DNA of 64,000 bases from Candidatus Thalassolituus haligoni (lineage in GTDB: Bacteria; Pseudomonadota; Gammaproteobacteria; Pseudomonadales; Oceanobacteraceae), in NCBI RefSeq assembly GCF_041222825.1, contig NZ_CP139482.1, forward strand, positions 527,001-591,000. The letters are read 5' to 3'. How positions within the stretch are numbered: position 1 is the stretch's first letter; every line of letters begins with the position of its first letter. The translations under genes and the position numbers were made by a program. Under the pieces are notes generated by a model. The model was not told the DNA's origin. It searched no databases and saw only the letters and a list, made by a program, of their open reading frames with translations. Positions 1 through 8,216 of the stretch are shown piece after piece.

Positions 1-187
1 CTTTAACTACGTGATGCCAGACTTTCCCGGCACGATTCGCCAGACCTTTGGTTACTACGATCTGTTGTCTGGTGAAGGTTATGTGGCCAATGTCTTGAAC
101 GATCAGGAATTCCATCACCGACCGACCAATCGTTGGCCAACCAATACCTTTACCGGCCAGGGCCTGGCAGCACAAGGGGTTCGTTAA
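1..187 (+). CDS. C-terminal end of a DUF1329-like protein (partial)
   Basis: An open frame runs in from the left edge (reading frame starting at base 2) and stops with TAA at 185-187, giving the last 61 residues of a protein. The segment MPDFPG followed by a long stretch and a final phenylalanine-rich end aligns by eye with the C-termini of the two DUF1329 proteins at 49246-52124 (LPDVP ... FSPSSL ... VR). DUF1329 proteins are periplasmic or outer-membrane-associated proteins with a LolA/LolB-like fold, commonly found beside DUF1302, YCF48 and MMPL genes, and the latter two follow here at 3043 and 4113. The similarity is weak and short, so another family is possible. Confidence 0.5.
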   Translation, partial: FNYVMPDFPGTIRQTFGYYDLLSGEGYVANVLNDQEFHHRPTNRWPTNTFTGQGLAAQGVR

Positions 188-622
188 TAGCAAATCAGCG
201 ATACCGGATTTGAATCGTTATCTCCTGTGAGTGGCAGGGGTAGTCTCTTGAAATAACAAGGGTTTGGATTCGGTATTACTGCGGTGTGATCGAGTTGGAT
301 ATGTGCATGATGTGAATGGGACATGAAAATACGATTGCTTGGTAAGCCACCGGGTAACCGCTTGCTTGCCAGAGTTATGTTGTTGGGTTGTATCTCGGTG
401 GTAATTAATGGCGGCCAGGATCCATTTTAACGTGCCTTGTTTTATTGGGTTGGTTCAGCAACAAGGTGCTTTGACTTTCAGAGGTTAATTCAGCGTTTGA
501 CGATAATTGTTAATGGTGTCGGAGGGCCTCTGAAAGTCTTTTTTATTGTGTGTGGATATCTGAGGATATTCTGTTTTTACCGTTGTTATTAATTTATGTT
601 ATTGATTTGATCAGGAGGAATT
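188..622. other. Intergenic region with terminator-like stem
   Basis: This 435-base stretch separates the DUF1329-like end from the hydrolase gene. I see no coding frame of substance. It is AT-richer than its surroundings, carries the long-loop hairpin plus T-run at 473-544, and ends with a strong ribosome binding site (AGGAGG, about 612-617) just before the ATG at 623. The promoter of the following catabolic genes probably lies between 545 and 610, but no convincing -35/-10 pair was found. Confidence 0.5.
473..544 (+). terminator. Perfect 12-bp stem, 42-nt loop, T6 run
   Basis: Arm GACTTTCAGAGG (473-484) pairs perfectly with CCTCTGAAAGTC (527-538), followed directly by six T (539-544). The layout is that of an intrinsic terminator for the upstream gene. 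The loop of 42 nt is unusually long, so an attenuator or structured leader is an alternative. Confidence 0.6.
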
Positions 623-1780
623 ATGTTTCGATATTTTCCAACCAACTATCCGTGGAATTTATCCGTCGATCTGGCCATTGAAATGGGGGCCAAGATGGGT
701 GAAATCGAGGAAATGTGCGCACCGCTGATGGAGGCTTCCAAAAAGCGTGACGCGGAAGGCACGGTTGCATTTCGTGAAACCTGGGCGCGTATGGCCGACA
801 AACTCTGCGATCTGGCGGCTGAAGATGAAACCAAAGGGCGACTGATCTCTGCCGGAGAAAAATACAACCGGGCTGCAACGTATTATCTGACCGCCGAGCG
901 TTTGCAGGCCCATGGTGCAGAAGGTCGTCTGGCGTTATTTACCCGTTTTCTGGAAGTGTTTAACCGCGGTACCGAGCTGACCAAAGAAAACTGCGTGCGG
1001 GTAGAAATTCCCTACGAAGGCACACACCTGTCGGCGCTGTATGTGCGGGCGGAAGGGGTGGATGGCCCGGCTCCAGTGCTGGTACAGGTCAACGGCCTGG
1101 ATTCCACCAAAGAAATGAAATACCGCGTTGGTTTGCCCCGCATGCTGGCTAAACGGGGGGTGGCTTCCCTGGTTATTGATCAGCCAGGCACAGGTGAAGC
1201 GTTGCGTTTGCAAGGTTTGCCTGCACGCTTTGATGCCGAGCACTGGGCCAGCCGCGTGGTCGATTGGCTGGAAGCCCGCGATGATATTGATGCTGCCCGT
1301 ATTGGTATGGAAGGGGTGTCGCTGGGTGGCTATTACTGTCCTCGTGCCGTGGCATTCGAGCCGCGTTTTGCTTGCGGTGTGGTCTGGGGTGCTAACCACG
1401 ACTGGCGCGACGTCCAGAAAAAGCGCCTGGAAAATGAAGGTGATTTTCCGGTGCCGCATTACTGGGAACACGTGCGCTGGGTCTGGGGTGCGAAAGACAT
1501 GGGCGACTTTATGGCGATTGCGGAACAGGTTCACCTGGATGGTGTGGTTGAGAAAATCAAGGTGCCATTCCTGGTTACCCATGGTGAAAAAGATTCCCAG
1601 ATTCCATTGAAGTGGGCTCAGCGCACCTTCGACCAGCTGGTGAACAGCCCTGACCGTGAACTGAAAATTTTCACCGAACGTGAAGGTGGTACCCAGCATT
1701 CCAGTTTTGATAACCCGGACAACGCTGGAGCCTATATTGCTGACTGGGTTGCCGAACACTTGAATGGCCGCATCGCCTAG
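623..1780 (+). CDS. Alpha/beta hydrolase, 2,6-dihydroxypseudooxynicotine-hydrolase-like
   Basis: A 385-residue alpha/beta hydrolase with a helical N-terminal cap of about 130 residues. The nucleophile elbow G-V-S-L-G-G places the catalytic serine at about 233, the acid is likely Asp324 (GEKDSQIP) and the base His359 (GTQHSSF). The overall plan, including the long N-terminal part, matches the FrsA/DHPON-hydrolase branch, whose characterised member cleaves a carbon-carbon bond in an aromatic breakdown product. Directly followed, 25 nt later, by an extradiol dioxygenase, so a role in hydrolysing a ring-fission product is a reasonable inference. The start is set by AGGAGG 5 nt upstream. An esterase role cannot be excluded. 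Confidence 0.8.
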   Translation: MFRYFPTNYPWNLSVDLAIEMGAKMGEIEEMCAPLMEASKKRDAEGTVAFRETWARMADKLCDLAAEDETKGRLISAGEKYNRAATYYLTAERLQAHGAEGRLALFTRFLEVFNRGTELTKENCVRVEIPYEGTHLSALYVRAEGVDGPAPVLVQVNGLDSTKEMKYRVGLPRMLAKRGVASLVIDQPGTGEALRLQGLPARFDAEHWASRVVDWLEARDDIDAARIGMEGVSLGGYYCPRAVAFEPRFACGVVWGANHDWRDVQKKRLENEGDFPVPHYWEHVRWVWGAKDMGDFMAIAEQVHLDGVVEKIKVPFLVTHGEKDSQIPLKWAQRTFDQLVNSPDRELKIFTEREGGTQHSSFDNPDNAGAYIADWVAEHLNGRIA

Positions 1781-1805
1781 CACTGTCTTTTCAGGAGAAG
1801 CAAAG

Positions 1806-2759
1806 ATGAATATTACCGGTTTGGAAACTTTGGTATTTGGTGTTGAAAACCTTGCTGACTGTGCTCAATACCTGACCGACTACGGCTTGATTGCGGTCGA
1901 TACGAATGATCAGGGTGGTCGCTTTGAAGCCCTGGATGGCACTGCCATCGTACTGGCTCATACCGACGATGAAACCTTGCCAGCGGCGCTGGGTAATGGC
2001 TGTTTGTTGCGTAAAACCGTGATGGGTGTGGCTAATCAGGCATCGCTGGATGGCATTCGCGACGAGTTATCGAAAGACCGTGCAGTACGGCTGTTAGACG
2101 ATGGCTCGATTGAATCCGTTGACGACATGGGTTTTGTGATTGGTTTTCAGCTGACCCAACGCAAGTTGATCGAAAAAATCGGCGAAATCGCCAACGTGCC
2201 CGGATCGCCGATCCAGCGTGATGTCAACCAGCTGGGGGTCGATGACCATGTTGGCCAGATACGCCCGCGTACCCTGTCGCACGTTGTGTATTTCGTCCCG
2301 GATGTGGTCAAGGCCGAGGCCTTTTATGTTGAACGCCTGGGCTTCCGCTGCACTGACCGCTTTGATGGTATTGGCCCCTTCTTACAGGCCAGTGGCTCAT
2401 TGGAACACCACTCTCACTTTCTGATTGGTGCGCCAGAACATATGAAAGGTGTCGAGCATTTCACCTTCCATTTCTCTGGTCCAACGGAAGTAATGCAGAA
2501 CGGTTCCCGCTTTATCGAAAAAGGCTATCAGGCGTTCTGGGGCCCAGGCCGACACCTGCTCGGATCCAACTGGTTCTGGTATTTCAACAGCCCGTTTGCC
2601 TGCCATATGGAAATGGACGCCGATATGGATCTGCACGACAGAACTTGGGAAGCGCGGGTTTCTGACCTAGGGGCTGATGCCTCGCAGGCGTTCCTGCTGC
2701 AATACCGCAAGAAGTGGTCTCCAGGCCCAGGTACGCCTGAAAACGGTGACTATGCGTGA
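1806..2759 (+). CDS. Extradiol ring-cleavage dioxygenase (two VOC domains)
   Basis: 317 residues made of two vicinal-oxygen-chelate modules, an inactive N-terminal one (1-115) and a metal-binding one (about 150-285). The type I extradiol iron ligands are visible: His159 (LSHVVYF), His218 (VEHFTFHF) and Glu269 (HMEMD). Such enzymes open catechols next to the hydroxyl pair. I chose ATG 1806 with AGGAG upstream (about 1793-1797); an in-frame upstream ATG at 1764 lies inside the previous gene and has no ribosome binding site. It lies between a candidate C-C hydrolase and transport genes. Substrate unknown. A second VOC enzyme is at the right end of the window. Confidence 0.85.
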   Translation: MNITGLETLVFGVENLADCAQYLTDYGLIAVDTNDQGGRFEALDGTAIVLAHTDDETLPAALGNGCLLRKTVMGVANQASLDGIRDELSKDRAVRLLDDGSIESVDDMGFVIGFQLTQRKLIEKIGEIANVPGSPIQRDVNQLGVDDHVGQIRPRTLSHVVYFVPDVVKAEAFYVERLGFRCTDRFDGIGPFLQASGSLEHHSHFLIGAPEHMKGVEHFTFHFSGPTEVMQNGSRFIEKGYQAFWGPGRHLLGSNWFWYFNSPFACHMEMDADMDLHDRTWEARVSDLGADASQAFLLQYRKKWSPGPGTPENGDYA

Positions 2760-2796
2760 TATCTGCGTGATATCTGCGTGATATCTGCGTGATATC
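2756..2796 (+). repeat. 11-bp tandem repeat (3 copies plus partial)
   Basis: The unit GTGATATCTGC occurs three times in a row plus eight bases of a fourth. The first copy contains the stop codon of the dioxygenase gene (2757-2759). It is immediately followed by a hairpin. Probably slippage-generated; each unit carries GATATC. Confidence 0.9.
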
Positions 2797-2836
2797 GCTT
2801 CACCGGGCGGTGCTTTGCCGCGCCGCCGGGTGAAGC
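2797..2836 (+). terminator. GC-rich hairpin after the dioxygenase gene
   Basis: Arms 2797-2813 and 2820-2836 pair over 17 positions with one G-G mismatch and one G-U pair around a six-base loop. There is no T-run, so it may be a weak terminator or an mRNA-stabilising hairpin between the dioxygenase and the YCF48-like gene. Confidence 0.5.
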
Positions 2837-3042
2837 GCTTTGCCATTGCGGTGGCAATAAAGACGCAAGGACAGCAGGCCAGGCAGAAGGATTGAGCGGC
2901 GGTCTTAACCGCCAGCAGGCATCACCACATAACAATAAACAGTTTTGTATCGAGGTAGCGTCATGGCACACACATATAGAAAAGCTTCGTTAGCCTGGCA
3001 GGCAAGGGTTATTTTCCGCTCTGCGCCAGGAGTGGCTGGTTC

Positions 3043-4116
3043 ATGATGGCAGTGGCATCGAAGCATGGCTTTTTGGCGTTGCTGTTGGCGTTGGCGGGTC
3101 TCGGTAGCCCGTGTCTGGCGGCAGAACAAAACCCTGATGAAGTGGCGGATGCCTGGGATCGACCGGCGCTATCAAGCCGGGCAGATGCCCATTCGTTTAT
3201 GACCTCGGTTGCGCTCGCGGGATCACGTCAGATCGCCGTCGGTGAACGGGGTCTGATCCTGCTGTCGGGCGATCGTGGCACGCACTGGACTCAGGCACCG
3301 GTGCCCGTCAGTGTGACTCTGACGGATGTGGATTTTTTTGATGCCAATACCGGGTATGCCACGGGACATTCTGGCGTGGTGTTGGCCACCACTGATGGTG
3401 GTGCACATTGGCAAGTGGTGCTGACGGGTGAACAAATAGCTCGCATCCTGCTGGCGGAAGCGGAAGCCTCTGGCAATGATCATGCACTCCGGGCGGCCAA
3501 TTATCTGGTTCAGGATGGCCCCGACAAGCCTTTGTTTGATCTGTTGGTGCTCAGCGCGAAGCACCTGATTGTGGTCGGTGCGTACGGCCTGGCGCTGGAA
3601 AGTAACGATGGCGGGGCGACCTGGAGCGACTGGGCGCAGCGCTTGAACAATGTCATGGGCTTGCACTTGTACGGTATTCGCACACAAGGGCAGCGCTGGC
3701 TGGTATTTGGCGAGCAGGGCCTGGTGCGGCTGTCGGTTGATAACGGTCATAGCTTCAGTGAACTGGAAACACCTTATCCTGGCAGTTTCTTTACTGGTGA
3801 AATCACGGCTGGTGGCCGACTGGTTTTGGCTGGGCTGAAGGGCAATACCCTGGTATCCGCCGATGATGCCGGTCAACATTGGCAAGAGATGAGTAACCCG
3901 GTGGTGGCCACCATTACTTCGTCGCTTTACCAGGATGGCGAGTTGTTGCTGGTTAATCAGGCGGGTCACATCTTGCGTGAAACCAACGGCGCGCTGTTGC
4001 CGGTTATCAATAAAAAACTCCCACCCCTGAATCATCTTGTCCGGACCCAGGACGGTGGACTGCTCGCGGCCAGCGTGCGGGGAATTATCTCGATTGAGTC
4101 TGGAGATGTGCAGTGA
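3043..4116 (+). CDS. YCF48/BNR-repeat beta-propeller protein, exported
   Basis: 357 residues with a signal peptide (hydrophobic run LLLALAGLGSPCLA, cleavage expected near residue 27) and repeated Asp-box motifs of the S-x-D-x-G-x-x-W type (SGDRGTHW, TTDGGAHW, SNDGGATW, SVDNGHSF). This is the fold of the YCF48/HCF136 photosystem II assembly factor family, which in heterotrophs occurs next to MMPL permeases. Its stop overlaps the GTG start of the permease by 4 nt, so the two are translationally coupled and probably work together in the periplasm. A clear paralogue lies at 48106-49179 beside a paralogous permease. Molecular function is unknown. Confidence 0.8.
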   Translation: MMAVASKHGFLALLLALAGLGSPCLAAEQNPDEVADAWDRPALSSRADAHSFMTSVALAGSRQIAVGERGLILLSGDRGTHWTQAPVPVSVTLTDVDFFDANTGYATGHSGVVLATTDGGAHWQVVLTGEQIARILLAEAEASGNDHALRAANYLVQDGPDKPLFDLLVLSAKHLIVVGAYGLALESNDGGATWSDWAQRLNNVMGLHLYGIRTQGQRWLVFGEQGLVRLSVDNGHSFSELETPYPGSFFTGEITAGGRLVLAGLKGNTLVSADDAGQHWQEMSNPVVATITSSLYQDGELLLVNQAGHILRETNGALLPVINKKLPPLNHLVRTQDGGLLAASVRGIISIESGDVQ

Positions 4117-6497
4117 AATATTCCATTCCGAATACACCCGCCGATAGCGGCGAATTCGATCCCAAATCCGGATCTTTGATCGAGCGTTTGTTGTTTAACA
4201 ACCGCCTGGTCGTGGTTGTGCTGTGCGCCCTGATCACGCTGTTGCTGGCCTCTCAGGCAACCCGGCTGGAATTGAATGCCAGTTTTGAAAAGACCTTGCC
4301 AACTCATCACCCATACGTCACCAATTATCGGTCTTACAAGAGTGAACTGAACGGCTTGGGCAATTCGGTTCGTGTGGCTGTCGCCAATCCGGGCGGCACC
4401 ATTTACGACGCCCAGTACATGGAAACCTTGCGGCAGATGAGCGATGAGATTTTTCTGCTGCCAGGGGTTGACCGGGTACAGATGAAGTCAATCTGGACGC
4501 CGTCGACCCGTTGGGTGGGGGTGACCGAAGAAGGCATGGAAGGCGGCCCGGTGATTCCAGACGGCTACGATGGTTCGCAAGCCAGCATGGAACGGTTGGC
4601 GATCAATGTTAACCGTTCTGGCGAAATCGGCCAGCTGGTGGCACTTGATAGCGGCTCCAGCACCATTTATGTGCCGCTGCTTGACAAGGATGCTGAAGGG
4701 AATCCGATCAGCTACGCTGAATTTGCCACCCGGCTTGAAGAGCTTCGAGGCCGTTACGAGCAACAGGGCGTCGAGATCCACATCACCGGTTTTGCCAAGG
4801 TTATTGGCGATCTGATTGATGGCGTGCGATCGGTTCTGATGTTCTTTGCTATTGCCGTCGCCATTGCCACTGCCATGGTGTACTGGTACACCCGTTGTGT
4901 CCGCTCTACCGCACTGGTGGTATTGGCCTCATTGACGGCGGTGGTATGGCAGCTGGGGTTACTGCCGGTACTGGGTTACTCGCTGGATCCTTATTCCATC
5001 CTGGTGCCCTTTCTGGTGTTTGCCATTGGCATGAGCCACGGTGCCCAGAAGATGAATGGCATTATGCAGGACGTCGGGCGGGGGTTTGACAAATTGGTTG
5101 CCGCCCGCTTTACCTTTCGCCGCCTGTTTCTGGCTGGACTGACGGCCTTGCTGGCCGATGCAGTGGGCTTTGCCGTACTGCTGGTGATTGATATTCCAGT
5201 GATTCGCGAGCTGGCTATTGCGGCCTCGATCGGTGTTGCCGTGCTGATTTTTACCAATCTGATTCTGCTGCCAATCCTGCTCTCCTACATTGGGGTCAGT
5301 GAGCGCGCCGCCAAACGCAGTGTCGCCAATGAGAATGAAGACCAGAGTCATTCTGCCGAAGCGCGTTTGTGGGTGTTTCTTGATCGCTTTACCCGGCGGA
5401 AGTGGGCCATCGGTGCGATTCTGACCGGGGTTACGTTGGCCATTGCTGGCGGTGCCCTGAGTACCCAGCTGAAAATTGGCGACCTCGATCAGGGTGCGCC
5501 GGAGCTGCGCCCTGACGGTCGTTATAACCGCGACGTGGCCTTTATGAATCAGCATTACGGGGCCTCCAGTGATGTACTGGCGGTGATGATTGAAACCCCC
5601 GCCGGGTTCTGTTCCCAGTACGGCATTCTCAAAGCGGTTGACCTGCTGGAATGGCAATTGCGCCAGCTGCCCGGTGTGGAAACCACCAATTCTCTGGCCT
5701 TGATGTCGCGTCGCATGCTGTCGGGCCTGAATGAAGGTAATCCGCTGTGGTACGGCTTGTTGCCCAACCAGAATATGCTGAATTTTATTACCGCTGGCGC
5801 GCCACGGGGTTTGTATAACGACGACTGTTCGCTGTTGACCTTGTACGTCTATTTGCAGGATCACAAGGCGGACACCCTGACCAGGGTGGTGGATCATATT
5901 GAACAGTTTGCCGCCGCCAACAACCGTGAAGACGTCACGTTCTTGCTGGCCGCAGGCAGTGCCGGTATTCAGGCGGCAACCAACATCGCGGTCAAGGAGG
6001 CCTGGCGCAATATGCTGTTACTGGTATACGGCGCGGTGATTCTGCTGTCGTTTATCACCTTCCGTTCCTGGCGTGCCGTGGTTGTTGCCATTTTGCCTTT
6101 GATGTTGACCTCAATTCTGGCTGAAGCCCTGATGGTTCTGCTGGGAATGGGCGTCAAGGTCGCTACTCTGCCGGTGATCGCACTGGGCGTGGGTATCGGT
6201 ATCGATTATGCGCTTTATATTCTGTCGGTCACGATGTCCCGCTTGCGAGCTGGAGCGAGCCTGTCGGAAGCCTATTTACGGGCGCTGCAGTTTACCGGAA
6301 AAGTGGTAATACTAACGGGTGTTACTTTAGCCGTCGGTGTGGTGACCTGGGTGTTCAGCCCGATCAAGTTCCAGGCTGATATGGGGTTGTTACTGGCGTT
6401 TATGTTTCTCTGGAACATGCTGGGGGCACTGATTCTGATCCCGGCGCTGGCGCACTTTCTGATGAAACCTGCTGCTGAGCCGGAATCACAACGGTGA
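4113..6497 (+). CDS. MMPL/RND-family transporter permease
   Basis: 794 residues with the RND layout: a first membrane helix (about 28-50), a large periplasmic loop, a group of helices (about 235-410), a second periplasmic loop (450-640) and a final group of helices (about 640-785). The G-V-G-I-G-I-D-Y motif near residue 690 is the acidic transmembrane signature of MMPL proteins. The start is GTG, overlapping the previous stop (GTGA, 4113-4116), and its own stop overlaps the GTG of the Rieske gene (6494-6497). It is a paralogue of 45715-48087. Known family members move hydrophobic molecules across the inner membrane or envelope; direction and substrate are unknown here. Confidence 0.88.
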   Translation: MKYSIPNTPADSGEFDPKSGSLIERLLFNNRLVVVVLCALITLLLASQATRLELNASFEKTLPTHHPYVTNYRSYKSELNGLGNSVRVAVANPGGTIYDAQYMETLRQMSDEIFLLPGVDRVQMKSIWTPSTRWVGVTEEGMEGGPVIPDGYDGSQASMERLAINVNRSGEIGQLVALDSGSSTIYVPLLDKDAEGNPISYAEFATRLEELRGRYEQQGVEIHITGFAKVIGDLIDGVRSVLMFFAIAVAIATAMVYWYTRCVRSTALVVLASLTAVVWQLGLLPVLGYSLDPYSILVPFLVFAIGMSHGAQKMNGIMQDVGRGFDKLVAARFTFRRLFLAGLTALLADAVGFAVLLVIDIPVIRELAIAASIGVAVLIFTNLILLPILLSYIGVSERAAKRSVANENEDQSHSAEARLWVFLDRFTRRKWAIGAILTGVTLAIAGGALSTQLKIGDLDQGAPELRPDGRYNRDVAFMNQHYGASSDVLAVMIETPAGFCSQYGILKAVDLLEWQLRQLPGVETTNSLALMSRRMLSGLNEGNPLWYGLLPNQNMLNFITAGAPRGLYNDDCSLLTLYVYLQDHKADTLTRVVDHIEQFAAANNREDVTFLLAAGSAGIQAATNIAVKEAWRNMLLLVYGAVILLSFITFRSWRAVVVAILPLMLTSILAEALMVLLGMGVKVATLPVIALGVGIGIDYALYILSVTMSRLRAGASLSEAYLRALQFTGKVVILTGVTLAVGVVTWVFSPIKFQADMGLLLAFMFLWNMLGALILIPALAHFLMKPAAEPESQR

Positions 6498-6880
6498 GCA
6501 GCGGACAGCAATCTCAGCCTCAACCCCAGCTGCTGTGCCGCAGTGAGATGGTAGCAGAAGGCCAGTCGCGCGGGTTTGACCCGCTGCAACTGGGCTGCGA
6601 CAGCCTGTTTGTGGTGCGTCGGGCTGGGCAGCTGTATGGCTGGCGTAATGCCTGTCCCCATATCAACGGCGCGCCCATGGCCTGGCGTAAAGACGCGTAT
6701 CTGGATGCGGCCGGGCGCTATATCGCCTGCCATGCCCATGGCGCTTTATTCGAGCCAGACACAGGTATGTGTATCCAGGGGCCTTGTGTTGGCCAACAAC
6801 TTCAACCAGTGGATGTATCTGAAACTCCCGACGGCAATATCGTCGTGGTGGATCCATTACAAGACAATAAGAAGGAGTAA
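6494..6880 (+). CDS. Rieske [2Fe-2S] ferredoxin-like protein
   Basis: 128 residues with one Rieske site: C-P-H near residue 55 and C-H-A-H-G near residue 78, the C-x-H ... C-x2-H arrangement. Likely a soluble electron carrier or a small oxygenase partner. GTG start overlaps the permease stop by 4 nt and the next gene begins 5 nt later, so it is co-translated with the FAD monooxygenase. No oxygenase alpha subunit adjoins it, so its partner is unclear; it could serve the Rieske oxygenases further along or have a regulatory role. Confidence 0.8.
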   Translation: MSSGQQSQPQPQLLCRSEMVAEGQSRGFDPLQLGCDSLFVVRRAGQLYGWRNACPHINGAPMAWRKDAYLDAAGRYIACHAHGALFEPDTGMCIQGPCVGQQLQPVDVSETPDGNIVVVDPLQDNKKE

Positions 6881-6885
6881 TAACG

Positions 6886-8016
6886 ATGAGTGCAGTTAAC
6901 AAGGTATTGGTTATTGGTGGCGGGTTTTCCGGAATGGCCGCCGCCATCCAGATGCGCAAGGGTGGCATTGAGGTTGATCTGATCGAGATTGACCCGGAAT
7001 GGTGCCCTTTGGGGGCCGGTATCACCATTAATGGTGCGACTTTGCGAGCTCTGGAAACGCTTGGTCTTTATGATGAGTTTCTGGAAACCGGGTTTGTGTC
7101 TGACGGGGTGGATATCTGTACCGCCTCGGGCCAACTCGTTGCCACTCTGCCAACACCCCAGCCGCTTGGCTCCAATGTGGCCGGTGGTGGCGGTGCCATG
7201 CGTCCGGAACTGGCCCGGATCATGGCCAAAGCGACCCGTGATAGCGGTGTTGACGTACGCCTGGGATGCACCTTCAGCGATGTGACCGTAAACAGTGACC
7301 ATGTCGATGTCAGCTTTAGCGACGGTAGCAGCGCTAGCTATGATCTGGTCGTGGGCGCTGATGGCGTGCACTCGTCGCTGCGTGAGCGGTTCTTCCCGGA
7401 AATCAAAAAACCTGAGTATATCGGGCAGGGGGTCTGGCGTGCAGTGATGACACGTCCGGCCAAGCTGGAACGGCCGTGTATGTGGTTGGCAGAGCATTTG
7501 AAGCTGGGCATTAACCCGGTATCCCAAACCCAGATGTACATGTTTATTACCGAAGACCGTCCGACCAAGGAATATATTGATCCGACGACCTGGCCAGATG
7601 TGTTTGCTGAGCTGATGAGCCGTTTTTCCGACCCGATGATTACGGATCTGATACCTCAGGCTCATGCTGCAACTGCCAATATAGACTATCGTCCGTTAGC
7701 CAATTTGCTGGTGCCGACACCCTGGAACCGGGGTCGTCTGGTCATGATTGGTGACACCGTGGCGGCCACCACACCGCACCTGGCATCCGGTGCCGGTATC
7801 GGTATTGAAAGCGGCATCGTGCTGGGTGAGGAATTGGCCAGTAATACCGATCTGCAAGTGGCGCTGGATCGCTTCCATGAACGCCGCTGGGAACGCTGCC
7901 GCATGGTGGTGGAAAACTCTGGTCGCCTGTGTCAGATCGAGATTGATGGTGGTGACAAGGCCGAACATGCCAGCATCATGAAAACCTCGATGATGACGTT
8001 AGCACAGCCTATTTGA
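6886..8016 (+). CDS. FAD-dependent aromatic monooxygenase (salicylate/3-hydroxybenzoate hydroxylase type)
   Basis: 376 residues of the group A flavoprotein monooxygenase family. The FAD-binding G-G-G-F-S-G motif is at residues 11-16, the DG motif (VVGADGVHSSLR) at about 155-166 and the GD motif (GDTVAATTPH) at about 288, in the usual order. Members hydroxylate phenolic rings with NAD(P)H and oxygen. An AAGGAG precedes the ATG. Being in the same gene series as an extradiol dioxygenase, it probably prepares a catechol-type substrate, but the exact phenol is not readable. Confidence 0.85.
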   Translation: MSAVNKVLVIGGGFSGMAAAIQMRKGGIEVDLIEIDPEWCPLGAGITINGATLRALETLGLYDEFLETGFVSDGVDICTASGQLVATLPTPQPLGSNVAGGGGAMRPELARIMAKATRDSGVDVRLGCTFSDVTVNSDHVDVSFSDGSSASYDLVVGADGVHSSLRERFFPEIKKPEYIGQGVWRAVMTRPAKLERPCMWLAEHLKLGINPVSQTQMYMFITEDRPTKEYIDPTTWPDVFAELMSRFSDPMITDLIPQAHAATANIDYRPLANLLVPTPWNRGRLVMIGDTVAATTPHLASGAGIGIESGIVLGEELASNTDLQVALDRFHERRWERCRMVVENSGRLCQIEIDGGDKAEHASIMKTSMMTLAQPI

Positions 8017-8040
8017 TTGGCTTTGTTACTGGTTGTGCTG

Positions 8041-8085
8041 GATGGCTGACATCAGGGTGTATTGGTTGCAGCCATGTCAGCCATC
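8041..8085 (+). repeat. 12-bp perfect inverted repeat
   Basis: GATGGCTGACAT (8041-8052) and ATGTCAGCCATC (8074-8085) pair perfectly with a 21-nt loop. The right arm overlaps the start of the 71-bp duplicated unit; the second copy has TGTCAGCCATC again at 8146-8156, so the left arm could pair with either. A terminator or translational control hairpin is possible; no T-run follows. Confidence 0.7.
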
Positions 8086-8216
8086 GGCATACCGCCTTTG
8101 AGGAAAAATACCATGGCTGTTAACGTTTTGCGCCGATTTGTTGATTGTCAGCCATCGCCATACCGCCGTTGAGGAGTAATACCATGGCTGTTAACGTTTT
8201 GCGCCGATTTGTTGAT
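8075..8216 (+). repeat. 71-bp tandem duplication of a translation start region
   Basis: Copy 1 (8075-8145) and copy 2 (8146-8216) are adjacent and differ at only four positions. Each contains a ribosome binding site (GAGGA), an ATG and the first 11 codons of the cyclase-family gene. Only copy 2 continues into the full gene. The mutations cluster in the leader, not in the codons. Confidence 0.92.
8113..8172 (+). CDS. 19-codon leader ORF from duplicated start
   Basis: The ATG of copy 1 opens a frame of 19 codons, identical to the cyclase N-terminus for the first 11 (MAVNVLRRFVD) and then diverging as it runs into copy 2, ending with TGA at 8170-8172. This stop lies in the ribosome binding site region of the true gene start at 8184. 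Whether it is translated is unknown; it has a GAGGA site upstream. It may act as a leader peptide coupling translation to the downstream gene, or be a by-product. Confidence 0.45.
   Translation: MAVNVLRRFVDCQPSPYRR

Noticed and set aside
935..1783. Long open frame on the minus strand opposite the alpha/beta hydrolase
   Set aside because: Its translation has no family features and it lies wholly under a well-supported gene; the same holds for other long antisense frames such as 4959-5897 and 6802-7665.
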